Source of the DNA: Microcyclospora pomicola
Taxonomy: Eukaryota; Ascomycota; Dothideomycetes; Capnodiales
Direction: 5' to 3'
DNA length: 64,000 bases
NCBI GenBank assembly: GCA_002786065.1
Contig: NHNY01000007.1
Coordinates: 558,001 to 622,000, forward strand
Shown: positions 46,259-56,608 of the stretch, one piece after another
How the letters are laid out: every line of letters starts with the position of its first letter
Numbering within the stretch: the first letter of the stretch is position 1
Made by a program: the position numbers and the translations under genes
The notes under the pieces: model-generated
Database searches by the model: none
What the model saw: only the letters and a program-made list of their open reading frames with translations
What the model was told of the DNA's origin: nothing

Positions 46259-47587
46259 ATGCATTTCTCAAGCTCCCTCGTCCTTCTGGCCGCCGCGGCC
46301 TACGCTGCTCCCGTGAGTCTACCCTCGTGAGCGGACAATACGAAGCTTTGCTGACAACAAGGACAGGTGGACAAGCGTCAGACAAGCGATGTCAGCAACA
46401 CGCTGTCAGAATTCCCCGAGACCGTAAGCTCGGCCTTCGGCATCGTCAAGCGCCAGGTCGAAGAGCTTGTCGACAGCCTCACTTCTAGCACAGGCATGAA
46501 GCGCGACGACAAGCTCGACCTATTGGCCGATCTCTCCAGCGTCACTGCCGACATCAAGCGTGACAGCACAGTCTCTGAGATTGAGGAGGACTTCAAGAGC
46601 GTATCGGACAACCTGAAGCGCGATGACAAGCTCGCTCTCCTGGCCGATCTCTCCAGCGTCACTGCTGACATCAAGCGGGATGACAAGCTCAACCTCGGTG
46701 CCGATCTCTCTAGCGTCACCGCCGACATCAAGCGCGACGACAAGCTCAACCTTGGTGCCGACCTCTCCAGCATCACCGCCGATATCAAGCGCGATGACAA
46801 GCTCAACCTTGGTGCCGACCTCTCCAGCATCACCACTGATATTAAGCGCGACGACAAGCTCAACCTTGGTGCCGACCTCTCTAGCATCACCACTGATATC
46901 AAGCGCGACGACAAACTCGCTCTTCCTGTCGATCTCTCCAGCGTCACTGCCGACATCAAGCGCGACGACAAGCTTAACCTCGGTGCCGACCTCTCTAGCA
47001 TCACCACTGATATCAAGCGCGACGACAAGCTTAACCTTGGTGCCGACCTCTCTAGCATCACCACTGATATCAAGCGCGACGACAAGCTCAACCTTGGTGC
47101 CGACCTCTCCAGCATCACCACTGATATTAAGCGCGACGACAAGCTCAACCTTGGTGCCGACCTCTCTAGCATCACCACTGATATCAAGCGCGACGACAAA
47201 CTCGCTCTTCCCGTCGATCTCTCTAGCGTGACTGCCGATGTCAAGCGTGACGACAAGATCGACCTGCTAGCAGACCTGTCCAGCGTAACCGCTGATATCA
47301 AGCGTGACGACAAGCTTGACCTGCTCGCAGACCTGTCTAGTGTGACCGCCGATGTCAAGCGTGACGACAAGCTTGACTTGCTCGCAGACTTGTCCAGCGT
47401 AACTGCTGACATCAAGCGTGACGACAAGCTTGACCTGCTCGCAGACTTGTCCAGTGCCACTGCTGACATTAAGCGTGACGATAAACTGGGTCTGGACCTC
47501 GAACTCTCCAGCGTCACCATTAGCACCAAGCGTGATGACAAGCTCGACCTTGCTGCCGACCTCTCCAGCATCACTGCAGACATCTAA
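46259..47587 (+). CDS. Secreted Kex2-type repeat peptide precursor, 2 exons
   Basis: Exons 46259-46312 and 46367-47587, 54-nt intron, 424 aa. Exon 1 encodes exactly a signal peptide (MHFSSSLVLLAAAAYAAP) and the intron sits just before VDKR. The rest is split by 21 Lys-Arg dibasic sites. After three unique segments (one more is inserted after unit 1) come 18 units of 17 residues with consensus DDKLNLGADLSSITTDI, each followed by KR; the last ends at the stop. Such layout is that of Kex2-processed repeat proteins (KEPs), where golgi Kex2 and Kex1 release many copies of one peptide: pheromones, repellents and ribosomal cyclic peptides are known cases. The unit has no Cys, Tyr, Trp or Phe, and no UstYa/DUF3328 gene is near, which argues against dikaritin-type cyclisation. 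The peptide's role is unknown to me. Confidence 0.88.
46500..47585 (+). repeat. Coding tandem repeat, 57 bp x 18
   Basis: Eighteen 57-bp units encoding KR + 17 residues, with one divergent 60-bp unit after the first. Inner units (NLGAD type) are nearly identical in DNA, outer ones (DLLAD, ALPVD, GLDLE) diverge. Confidence 0.92.
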
Positions 47588-48386
47588 ATCTACGCTTCAT
47601 GTGGAATCACTCATAGCAGTCTGACGGCATGTCTGTGATAAGAATGTCGAAATTTGTACAGAGCCACCGGGGGCTCCTCACAAATCATCCATAGACACCA
47701 AATCACTTGTCTCAAGCAGGCGCTTATGCTATCAGCGATATTTGTCGTTGTTGCTGCACATTATGCTACCCTTACGACGATCTGAGCATATCAATTCTCA
47801 TTCTGGAATCCACATTATTTCGGCGGTGGCCATTCCACCGCCCACATCTGGTCCGTAGAAGGCCGCGGGCCGGCGATGTTCTATAAGGACGAGGCGATAG
47901 ACCAAGTCGTAATTCATAATCACTCAATTGAACAGAATTTGTCCAATGTTGACTTGTCGTTGAAAAGCTTACCAAGTGCGAGCAGTTGATTGACCTTGTA
48001 CCAGCGCTCTGCGAGCTGTCTTCATTCGCGTGACGATCCCACACATATCGCGCTGAAGATGCACTAGGCTAGATGCATGGTGTGCAAGCATACATTAAAG
48101 CTCTGCTCGTCGAAAGGTAGCATAAGTCAGTAGCACAAGCATTGTTGACGAAATAGCATGGTCGTGACAACTACATGTATAGTTCCACTGGATGGGCCGT
48201 CAAAATGAGAAAAGACGGGTCTACCCGGGGATCGCAATCGCTGCGAATTCTCCACGCAACAAAATGCCAAAGTACAGTCCATTACAACGAGATATCTGCC
48301 AAGAATGCATCTGAAGTGAATCATCAAGTTCGTCCACACAGCATCACTGCGCTACACGTGAAGCGAGAAGACGAAGGAATGCAGCG
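47588..48386. other. Intergenic region
   Basis: 3' flank of the repeat-peptide gene and promoter of the DUF2011-like gene. No other feature. Confidence 0.5.
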
Positions 48387-49133
48387 ATGGAGCTCGTGGT
48401 GACAAGGTCAGATCTGCGAAGCCCGCCACTGTCTCCTAGTGTTACTGCGACAGAACATGTGAAGATTCCCCAAGAATTCGAATACATTGATTACCAAAAT
48501 ACGACAACAGACAGCGTGCAACCCGCGGAAGAAGACCTCGAATACTTCTTGTTTGCACCAGGTCCATCGACAAACATATCGACTCAGAAAATCACAATTC
48601 GCACACCGACTCCACCGCATATCGAACCAGGCTTTGTCATACCCAGCAGGCCGCACAGCTTCTATTTCACGTCCGCAATCAACCAAAGTTTCTTGGAACA
48701 AGCAGTCATCACTGGCGAGCAAGTGCGCTCACAATCCAGGATTCCATGGCCAGGCTCTTCGTATGGATGGAAAGTGACGCAGCTGCCGCATTCTTCATTG
48801 TCGAAAGCCGCTCGTGACATTGATGGTCTCTTTAGTAGCTCTGATGAGCTCTCAAGCCACGCAGATAGGAAGTGCGGAAGGCCGGGCAAGAAAGCTCGGA
48901 TCTTGCGCCGCCGTAAGCACGAAGCCGAGCGGCTGCAGCATGGAAAAGCGCAGCCCCGGGCGCGGTCGTCGAGAGGACTGCCGGAGCAGGGTCAGGGGAC
49001 GAAGCTGATAAGTGGCGATGCTCGCCTGGAGAAATCTGCTCGTAATCGCGAGAAGAAGTTGAAGCGGCGAGCTCGTGAGAAGAGGAAGAAGGCCCTGTTG
49101 GTGGAAGCGCAAATCGAACTCTCTGGGGTATAG
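48387..49133 (+). CDS. DUF2011-like basic nuclear protein
   Basis: Intronless, 248 aa, ATG at 48387. The middle section (PEEDLEYFLFAPG-like AEEDLEYFLFAPGPS, FVIPSRPHSFYFTSA, SRIPWPGSSYGWKV) resembles the fungal DUF2011 family of unknown function. The C-terminal 90 residues are very basic (KKARILRRRKHEAERL; REKKLKRRAREKRKKALL), suggesting nuclear or nucleolar location and RNA or ribosome-related binding (inference). Its last 302 bp overlap, antisense, the end of the acidic Ser-rich gene on the other strand. Confidence 0.75.
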   Translation: MELVVTRSDLRSPPLSPSVTATEHVKIPQEFEYIDYQNTTTDSVQPAEEDLEYFLFAPGPSTNISTQKITIRTPTPPHIEPGFVIPSRPHSFYFTSAINQSFLEQAVITGEQVRSQSRIPWPGSSYGWKVTQLPHSSLSKAARDIDGLFSSSDELSSHADRKCGRPGKKARILRRRKHEAERLQHGKAQPRARSSRGLPEQGQGTKLISGDARLEKSARNREKKLKRRAREKRKKALLVEAQIELSGV

Positions 49134-49965
49134 GATCCATGTCAGAGGACTGACCATGGAAGTTTGGACCGGCGAAAACATGGGCTCTGGTGTCGGAGCA
49201 TTCCTGACAGTCTGACATGGCGGACTCGTCTATAGCAATCCTCTTGCTGGCGACTGAGTCATCTTCATCTTCGTCTTCGCTTTCGAATCGCCGTTTTCTG
49301 CTGGGGCTTGCGTCTACCTCGTCCAGCCGATTGCCTCTCAGCCACTCGCCCTCGTCCATGGCCTTTCTCTTCGACTTGAAGCTGTCTTCCTCCTCTCCAC
49401 TGGAGTCGTCCGTTGTGAAACCGGCGCTCGAGGTGTCTTCGTATAGTGGACCGATATTACTGGAGCGCTCGGAAGAGCCACTGGAATTGATCGAAATCTC
49501 GTAAAGCTCATCTTCCAGGTAGAGCACGCGGAGGTTATGCGCAGCTGGCCGTCGAAGTCTAGCTGCCACAGAAGTTAAGCTCAGCTGGGACTGGTCACTT
49601 CCTGTGCTCCCGGAACTATCGGATGAGATACTCGCTTCGTCGTCCGCGAGAGAATAGACGTCTCTGTACGAAGCCTGCCCCACATCGACACTACATTCGT
49701 CGTGGTCAACGCTGATGGGGACCATGATCCCATGCTGAGTACACCTAGTCTCGATACCAGGTGCATTTGCAACCGCGGAGCAGCTGTCTGGGCCGACATT
49801 CGAAACCGAGTCTCTCAAATCTGCTACTTGTCAGAATAGCCTCGCGAGTGGATAGGTAAACCACATACCGGGCATGCGAACGCGATCATTCCGGCCATCA
49901 ACAGCGAGCTCGGTCATGGTTTCGCCGTTTTCGATCTTGCCGATCGAATTGATGTTATGATTCAT
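48832..49965 (-). CDS. Acidic Ser-rich protein of unknown function, 2 exons
   Basis: Exons 49965-49869 and 49823-48832 with a 45-nt intron, 362 aa. Not recognised. It is rich in Ser, Asp and Glu (SSDSSGSTGSDQSQLS; FESEDEDEDDSVASKR) with one better-conserved-looking segment, LRVLYLEDELYEISI, and two KR-type basic spots that could be nuclear signals. Intron 1 joins VRMP to ADLRDSVSNVG. The final 100 residues are read antisense through the end of the DUF2011-like gene and look like a shadow (Ala/Ser-rich); the true 3' end may lie earlier, by an unseen intron near 49150-49200. Existence of the 5' half is moderately supported, the 3' end weakly. Confidence 0.5.
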
Positions 49966-50683
49966 GTCGAATATGGTAGCTGGCTGGGGTGGCTGCACTG
50001 TAGGGGACTCTGCTGGATTGTGTCTTCAGCACTGTGCTACAACAACTTGCGGCGGAATGGCGTGGTATTGATTGTATCGATGATCAACACGCCAAAGACT
50101 GCGGAGGTTGCAGTGGCAAAGAGTCGTGTTCAGGAGGACTATGAGACTGCCAGAAGAGCATTGAGCATGAAGTATATATACCAATCACTTTCCGAAGACA
50201 GATTGGCACTGAGGACAAATACCAGATTTCTTCGTCCTGAGGATCGGAGATGTCCTCATTTGTTGCGGCCATGACCCATGCTCTGTAGATCTGCATTTGT
50301 ACATCTGGTGAGCGATGTGGTGAGGATGTCTTCAACTCCTCAGATCCGGTTGTGACGTCCTTGGGAAACACTGGAGGCGATCATCGTTACTTTCAACAAG
50401 CTGCAGCTACGCTTTCAGATAGAGCCTGTGGGTACCAAGCTTATGAATGCAACTAGAGAGCCAGAGTACTTTCATTGTGCATCAGCGTGTTCATAGGTAT
50501 ATCTATACATGTAGGTACTGTATGAATGTATATGCTGTGGCATGTACCAGGTATCGACGACACAACATCAGGATAGGAAATGCCAACGCTCAGCATCTTT
50601 CAGAATGCTACCATGAGCCATCTTATAAACTACGACACTTCATCTTCTGCTATGATGACCAAAAGTCGATAACCATAATAGGC
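49966..50683. other. Divergent intergenic region
   Basis: Between the ATGs of the Ser-rich gene (-) and the transcription factor (+). The frame of the latter is open upstream to an ATG at 50447 but that extension is not protein-like. Confidence 0.5.
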
Positions 50684-52635
50684 ATGGCCAGAGAGTCGGA
50701 GCTCACGTTCGTATACCAGTTCTCCGGGGAGACCCCGAAGCGAAGGCGGCTGGCGAAAGCATGCGACAGCTGTCGAGCCAGAAAGGTGAGTATCACCACC
50801 CCAACCGGCGACGAAACACCATGACCTGACGAGACCAATCCAAGAAACGTTGCATGCACTTTGCCGGCGCTGGCAAAGACGCCATGGACGATAATGTCGA
50901 CCAAGATGAGGGAGACCATGATCCGAAGCATGACGACTCTGGCTACGAGGCAGCATCATCTAGCGCAGCAACTAGCAAGAAGTTTTTCAGTGACATGAAT
51001 CCAGAATCAGCGCTTCTGAACCGGACTGCAAGTCGAGGCGGCGTGCTACCCAAGCCGAACGAAGACATAGGTGTCTGGGTCGACCGACGGGAGTGGAATG
51101 CCCTGATCAAGCAGAAGAACCATGCCGAAGCTGCGACAGAGCACAATGCTGTGCTTGAGGACCAGAAGCCACATCCCGATGTTCTGGAACCCCTTGTTGA
51201 CTTGTACTTCTCCAAGATGCAGCCTCTGCTACCCGTTGTGGAGGAAGCAGAGTTCCGTGAGCGATTCGCTGCCGGGACAGCAGTAGAGCCTTTGGTGCAT
51301 GCAATTTGTTTGGTTATTGCCAAACATACTGATGCTGCACCATTTCTCAAGCTTACCGACTCAACAGCACCGCTCCCTCCTCGAACGTTCTGCAAGCGAT
51401 TGTACAAGTCTGTGAGGAGCGTCACAGCTACACTGCATCATTACGACAGAATCACTCAGATTCGCACACTTGCGCTATTCTCTATGCACAGTGAAGGGGC
51501 TGACGGTTGTGAAGAAGCATCCATGTATCTCACACAAGCTATGCATCATGCGCAGTCACTGGGTCTGCATCTCGGGCAACATCAGGGTCAGCGAGATGTT
51601 GCTATGAAACGACTGTTCTGGTGCCTGTGGGTTCTCGACCGTACCAGTTCTGCCATGCACGGTAGACCGCTCATCATGAGTGACATCGACATTGCCAACG
51701 AACCATTTGCCTCGGGTGAGAGCGGCTACCCAGCCTTTGAGGCCCACATCCATATCATCGATGTTCTCAACAAAGTGATCGACTTCTACCGCCCGCACAA
51801 CCCAATCGACACGACAGGGTGGGAAGCCCAATTCCCAGGGTTGGAGGAGATCTTCGACGACGTCGGAGCATGGCAACTCCCCGAGTCTATCATCGCCACT
51901 CTACACATGGTCTATCTAGCCGTCGCGATCCTCTCGCACCGCTGTCGTGGCATTAAGCAAATTTCCCGGGGGACGCATTCTTCAATCCGGCAACGTTTGT
52001 GCGCTTCCGAAGTGATCCGGTTCATGGAGTCCCCTTCACAGCGCGCCAGCCTACACCCGCTACCCTGCATTCCATACGCTGTCGGCCTCTCCCTCTCCGT
52101 TCAATATCAACACTTGCGACAATCTCAGCTTACACACCAGCAACAAGACGCACACGTGAACTTTCGTGCTGCGACGTTGATCCTGCAAGCCATGCGACCG
52201 ACTTGGTCTTCTGCCGACACCATGGCCACGCTCGCACGGAAGGTCCTCGATGAACTCGACCGCGCGCCAAACTTGCTCGCCTTCCGTGTACCACGCGACG
52301 CCAATCGCGCCACTGTTGTTGATGACGAGCATGCAATTGGCCCGCCAACAGCGTGCCATGGCATTACTGATATCCCAACCTCAGACTCTACTACTAACGG
52401 GTCAAATACAGTGGTCCCCGACTCCGGCGCCGTAGCTGATCCGCAGCTGCCCACGAAACAGCCGGCCGTGAGTTTCGATGGTCTTGATCTCTTCGATGGC
52501 ATGGACGATGTCTTCGGAACTTACCTCGACCCCAACTATCCGGTGAACCTAGAAGACTTCTCATTTGTCGATGAGGCCGGTCCGAACAGTGGGACACCTT
52601 ATTCATGGGATCAAAGGGTAGGAAACATGGGATGA
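50684..52635 (+). CDS. Fungal-specific transcription factor with half zinc cluster, 2 exons
   Basis: Exons 50684-50785 and 50845-52635, 59-nt intron, 630 aa. The N-terminus PKRRRLAKACDSCRARK|KRC is the first half of a Zn2Cys6 binuclear cluster (CX2CX6C), rebuilt by splicing, but the second half (CX2CX6C) does not follow: the next residues MHFAGAGKDAMDDN contain no Cys. The large middle domain is a fungal_trans regulator domain (LYFSKMQPLLPVVEEAEF; ASMYLTQAMHHAQSLGLH; RLFWCLWVLDRTSSAMHGRP). The C-terminus is acidic and aromatic (LDLFDGMDDVFGTYLDPNY), a likely activation region. A missed exon carrying the second half is possible but I saw none in the 59-nt intron. An upstream ATG at 50447 exists; MARESELT is preferred. 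Confidence 0.85.
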
Positions 52636-52808
52636 TAATGGAATAGCGCCGAACATATCAGCCTCTCTGGGCTGTGACGGCCATTTATAAGACTCACGAT
52701 CGCGTCGTGCGACAGATTCGGGTGTTAAATCATGGGCCTGGTCATTAGAACTGGTCATCTACGAATTCTGGGGATCTAAAGGCCATCCGAGTGGACACAC
52801 TACCCTGC

Positions 52809-54437
52809 TCATGCTTGAAACACTCGCTCGAGCCTCTCAACGAACATGTCTGCATGATGGCGTTGAAACACCAACATCGGCCGCAGTCGCACCGCCCTCT
52901 CTCCAGACCCACCAACGTTGACGCCTTCACTCTTCATTTTACGCAGCACATCGTCCCGTCGTGGGCTGTCCCATGCAATGAATGTACCTTGGCCTTGGCC
53001 GCGCAGATTGAGGATCTCATTCGGGTACTTCTCTGCAAGCTGGGCTAGTTGCGAGTACAGATAGTCGCCAGTGGCGGCAGTGTGGTTGACGAGGTCAAGA
53101 CGCTGGATTTCATTGATGATGGCACGGAACAGCAAGGCACGGGCAGGGTCGCCCATCCATGTGTTGAATCTGATAAAAAGGGTTGTTAGTGGCTCAGATT
53201 AAGAAGAAATGGGATATAGGTTGGGGAAGACGTACTGTCTGTAAGGCTTGTTGGGCTTCAGATCCTTGTTACCGAAGTAGTAGCCTGCAGTCTGGGCTTT
53301 CTTGCTGAATGTCACCATGTCTGGAGGGTCGGCAAGGTTCCAGTGGTCGTGGGCCCAGAATTTGCCGGTAGCACCCACACCAGTCTGGACCTCATCCACG
53401 ATCAGCAAGACATTGTGTTTTCGGGTCACCGCACGAAGGGCCTGGAAGAAAGCAGGCGACGCGTGGTTGTCTCCACCCTCGGACTGGACAGGCTCAACGA
53501 CGACCGCCACAGGCGGAGCATGGAAAGTGGTGATCAAGTGCTCTACCTCTGCCAAGCAGCGTGCCTCCTCTTCGGCATTTTCCCGCGCATGTTCGTTGAG
53601 CGGATACTTCAGCATTGGAAACGAGGCCTGTGGCCAGTCGAAAGCAGGAATGTCCAGCTTGTGGATAGGCTTCGACCGAGTGGTGGACAGTGACCCGAAC
53701 AACCGCCCATGGAACCCGGTCTTGAACGACAAGATGGACAGATCCGGCGAGCCAGGCATTTGGTTGTTCATGGATGACTGCGTCTCCTCGGGTGAGAAGT
53801 CGACATGCGCACCGCCTCGCTCCTGCTGCCGTCGCCACATGAACGCCGCCTTGTACGCCAGCTCGTTCGCATCCGAACCAGCCTGGGCGGTGAAGACCTG
53901 ATCCGTCCCCTTGGGCGCGACCTTGAGGATACCAGTCTCGAGGATCTCCGCCCAGTCGTGCTGTGGAAAGTTGCCCAAGGCCGGACGGTTGATTATCGCC
54001 GATGCCATGTCCGGGCTCGTGGCGGCCAGCATCAGACTGGGGTTGCTGTAGCCGACCGGAATGGACGCGATCTGCGCATAGACATCGAGCAGGACATTCC
54101 CATCGAGGTCGGCGATGTAGTTGCCAATGGAGTTCTGGTAGTTGGCCATCATGTTGAGCGAGCGCGTGTCGAAGACTGTGTCGAGACGGGCAATGGCTTG
54201 TTTACTGATGGGGCCTGGGATCGCGGTCTTGACAATCGGAGCAGACGGCTCTTCGGGAAAGAAGGGTGTCTCGGAGCCATTGTACGAGTAGTCTTCTGAA
54301 GTGTCAATTGATGCTGTGGCGGTAGCGGCAGCGGCTTTCGGAGTCGTCTGTGAAGCCAGAGAGCGGGTGATGATGTGTGAGTGTGTGGGCAGGGGTCGCG
54401 TAGCGAGACGAGTCGCCGCTCGCAAGGAAGACAGCAT
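52809..54437 (-). CDS. gatA: 4-aminobutyrate aminotransferase (GABA transaminase), 2 exons
   Basis: PLP enzyme of the GABA shunt, converting GABA and 2-oxoglutarate to succinic semialdehyde and glutamate. Exons 54437-53236 and 53169-52809, 66-nt intron, 520 aa. The start MLSSLRAATRLATRPL is a probable mitochondrial presequence, so this form is likely mitochondrial although yeast Uga1 is cytosolic. Class-III aminotransferase motifs: DLDGNVLLDVYAQIASIPVG, TAQAGSDANELAYK, SFKTGFHGRLFGSLSTT, PVQSEGGDNHAS, LLIVDEVQTGVGATG and the Schiff-base Lys in TFSKKAQTAGYY. Splicing gives PYRQFNTWMGDPAR. The end VRLRPMLVFQRHHADMF is typical. It converges with the transcription factor gene; only 173 bp lie between the stops. 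Confidence 0.95.
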
Positions 54438-55029
54438 TGTGGTGCTCTTGACTTTATGAGGGACACCGACAGAAGAAGAATCGAAGACCAACTTCTTGTT
54501 GATAGGAAAAATAGCAGGTCTCACCGTAAGATCCTCCACGAGCCCGTAGCTCTTATGAGTCGTAAGTGGAGCTGGTCGTAAGGCGTGAACCAGGGTACTC
54601 TACAAGTGGGGTCTGGAGAAGCCTTCTAACTGCGTTGAGAAGGTCGATGCGATGTTATCTGATTGTGGCGGTTAAGCAAAAGGTGAGGTTACAGCACATT
54701 TACAACTGTCCCATAGGTATGCATATGATGGAAATCAATGATCTTGTTGAAGTATGAAGGCGGGATGGAGAGAGATTGTTTTTTCATGATAGTTCTACTA
54801 TGCCGCACTCTGTGACTGCTGACATCTGGTGAAGCATTCAGCCACTGATCTCCATTGCTCGTCGCTGCATTTGAAATGCAGTACTGGGTATCTTGGCCAT
54901 CATCGACAACGGCGGGCTAGAACATCTCTCATCTGATGGTCTATTGTACTTCCTGCCATGGTGCTGTACTTGACCCAAACCACGGAGCTTGTCTGTCCAG
55001 CCTTTACTGCCAAAATGAAGACTAGCTTC
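54438..55029. other. Intergenic region
   Basis: Promoter of the GABA transaminase gene and 3' flank of RAD23, both minus strand. No other feature. Confidence 0.5.
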
Positions 55030-56273
55030 TCAGGCACCCTCATCAGGCTCGTCAGGCTGATCGAAGAGGAAGTTGGCTGCCAACTCCTCATTTTTATCGC
55101 AAGCAAAGTAAGCTTGAATGACCAGATCTCGCTCGAAGCCAAGGCGGCATAGCTATGATGATAGTCAGTACACAGCATAAGTGGAGGCACATTCCCAGCT
55201 GACTTACTCTCTCAATCGCCTCACGCTCTTCCTCTGTCACTGAGATCTGCTGCGTGCCTGGTGGCATTGCTGCATCATCATCCACATCCTCCGCTAGCAG
55301 CTGCATGAACTGTTCTTGATTCTGTGTGATGGCTTGTGCAAGTTGAGGGTTTCCGGCAGCGACCTGCTGCAAAATCGGCTCAAGCATTTGCGGTTGTTGC
55401 TGTACCACCTGTCGTAATTGCTGGAATTGTGGGTTGTTACGCAGGAAGTCCAAGGCATTGCCGCCAGCTCCGCCTCCAGGAGCACCACCCATAGCACCAA
55501 GGTCAGGACCTGCGCCGCGACCACCGCGACCTGCGGCCGCTGCTTGTTCGAAGAGGTTGACGGGCTCATCACCACCTGACGGTGCCGCAGTCTCGGTCTG
55601 TCCAGCTTGAGTCTGTGCAGCAGGCGGACCACCGCTGCTGGGTGGGGCTCGCTGTTCTTGCTCTGCACTCTCTGGAATTCCATTCAACAAGTACTCGACC
55701 GCGCGATCGGGATTGAAGAATGCAGCGCGCATCGCACGATCGATCTGGTCTCGAGGGAAACCCATGCTCTCCATATTGGCTACTGCTGCAGCACGCTGTT
55801 CGCCCAATGCGAGTGCGGATGGGTCATTGAATGAGGCCGAGTCACTGGTAGCACCGGATGCAGCAGCGGGAGAAGGGGTTGCAGGGACGCCGGCGCTCGT
55901 ACTTGAAGTGTTGGATGCGACTGGTGCTGATGGTGGGGCTGGCGAGGACACAGCCTTAGCCGGAGTGGATGGTTCGGGGGCAGGTTTGGGAGCAGCTTTC
56001 GGCTGTGGTCCCGTCAGTATCATTGTAAGGGCACGCATTGACACGCACACGTACCTTGGAGGTCATGCACACAATAAAACCCTTCTCCTCAATCTTATAC
56101 GACTCGATCGTGTTGTCATCTTGCAGAATCTTGCCCGAGTAGATGAGCTTCTGTGTTGACGGATCCCATCCCTTCTCAGCGCTGATCTTCTCCTTGACCG
56201 CACCAATGGTCTCTGTAGGCTCGGCGTCGACGGTGAACTTTTGCTGCTTCAGATCCTTGAAGGTGAGTTTCAT
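55030..56273 (-). CDS. RAD23: Rad23 UV excision repair / ubiquitin shuttle protein, 3 exons
   Basis: Carries ubiquitylated substrates to the proteasome and stabilises Rad4 in nucleotide excision repair. Exons 56273-56055, 56002-55208 and 55152-55030, introns 52 and 55 nt, 378 aa. Domains in order: ubiquitin-like domain 1-73 ([19 protein letters not shown] ... [12 protein letters not shown]); Pro/Ala/Ser linker; UBA1 at about 125-165 ([20 protein letters not shown]); XPC/Rad4-binding region at about 245-300 ([20 protein letters not shown]); UBA2 at the C-terminus ([20 protein letters not shown]), made by joining exons 2 and 3. The ending [10 protein letters not shown] is normal for the family. 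Divergent from the Mtq1-like gene with 335 bp between ATGs. Confidence 0.96.
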
Positions 56274-56608
56274 GGTGGAGGCTGCTCGATGGTAGGTTTC
56301 GATGGTGGGAGGCGGTGTCCAAGGACGTCGGAGACTGTGCGGTGCTGCTGAAGAAGTATTGGGAAACAGACCGGGTGGGAGGAATGTTGATCAAGGCGGA
56401 AGATATACTTGGGTTTGTGAAGGCAAGCAACGATGATGTGGCGTAACAACACAGCCAGCAGCAAACCACCACCACAGCGTCACCTGCTTCCCACGACCCC
56501 ACTACTGCCTCATATTTCAGCCTCAGGCAACCATATCCAGGCCCCTTAGATCTCCACTTCAACAATCATCAATGCAGCACTTACATATCTGTCTCTCTGC
56601 CCATCCGC
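56274..56608. promoter_or_regulatory. Shared divergent promoter, RAD23 / MTQ1-like
   Basis: 335 bp between the two start codons must hold both promoters. No defined element recognised. Confidence 0.55.

Noticed and set aside
46378-47583. 401-codon Ser/Leu-rich open frame on the minus strand across the peptide array
   Set aside because: It exists only because the 57-bp repeat keeps its reverse frame free of stops; no signal peptide or family resemblance.
46500-47585. CRISPR-like direct repeat array
   Set aside because: Units are contiguous, in frame and encode protein with a signal peptide; there are no unique spacers and the host is a eukaryote.
46259-47587. Alpha-type mating pheromone or dikaritin-type cyclic peptide precursor
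   Set aside because: Pheromone units carry Trp/Cys/Pro patterns and STE13 dipeptides, and dikaritin cores need Tyr plus UstYa proteins nearby; neither is present.
50447-50683. N-terminal extension of the transcription factor from ATG 50447
   Set aside because: Composition is unlike protein and it would place the zinc motif over 100 residues in; the ATG at 50684 gives a usual layout.
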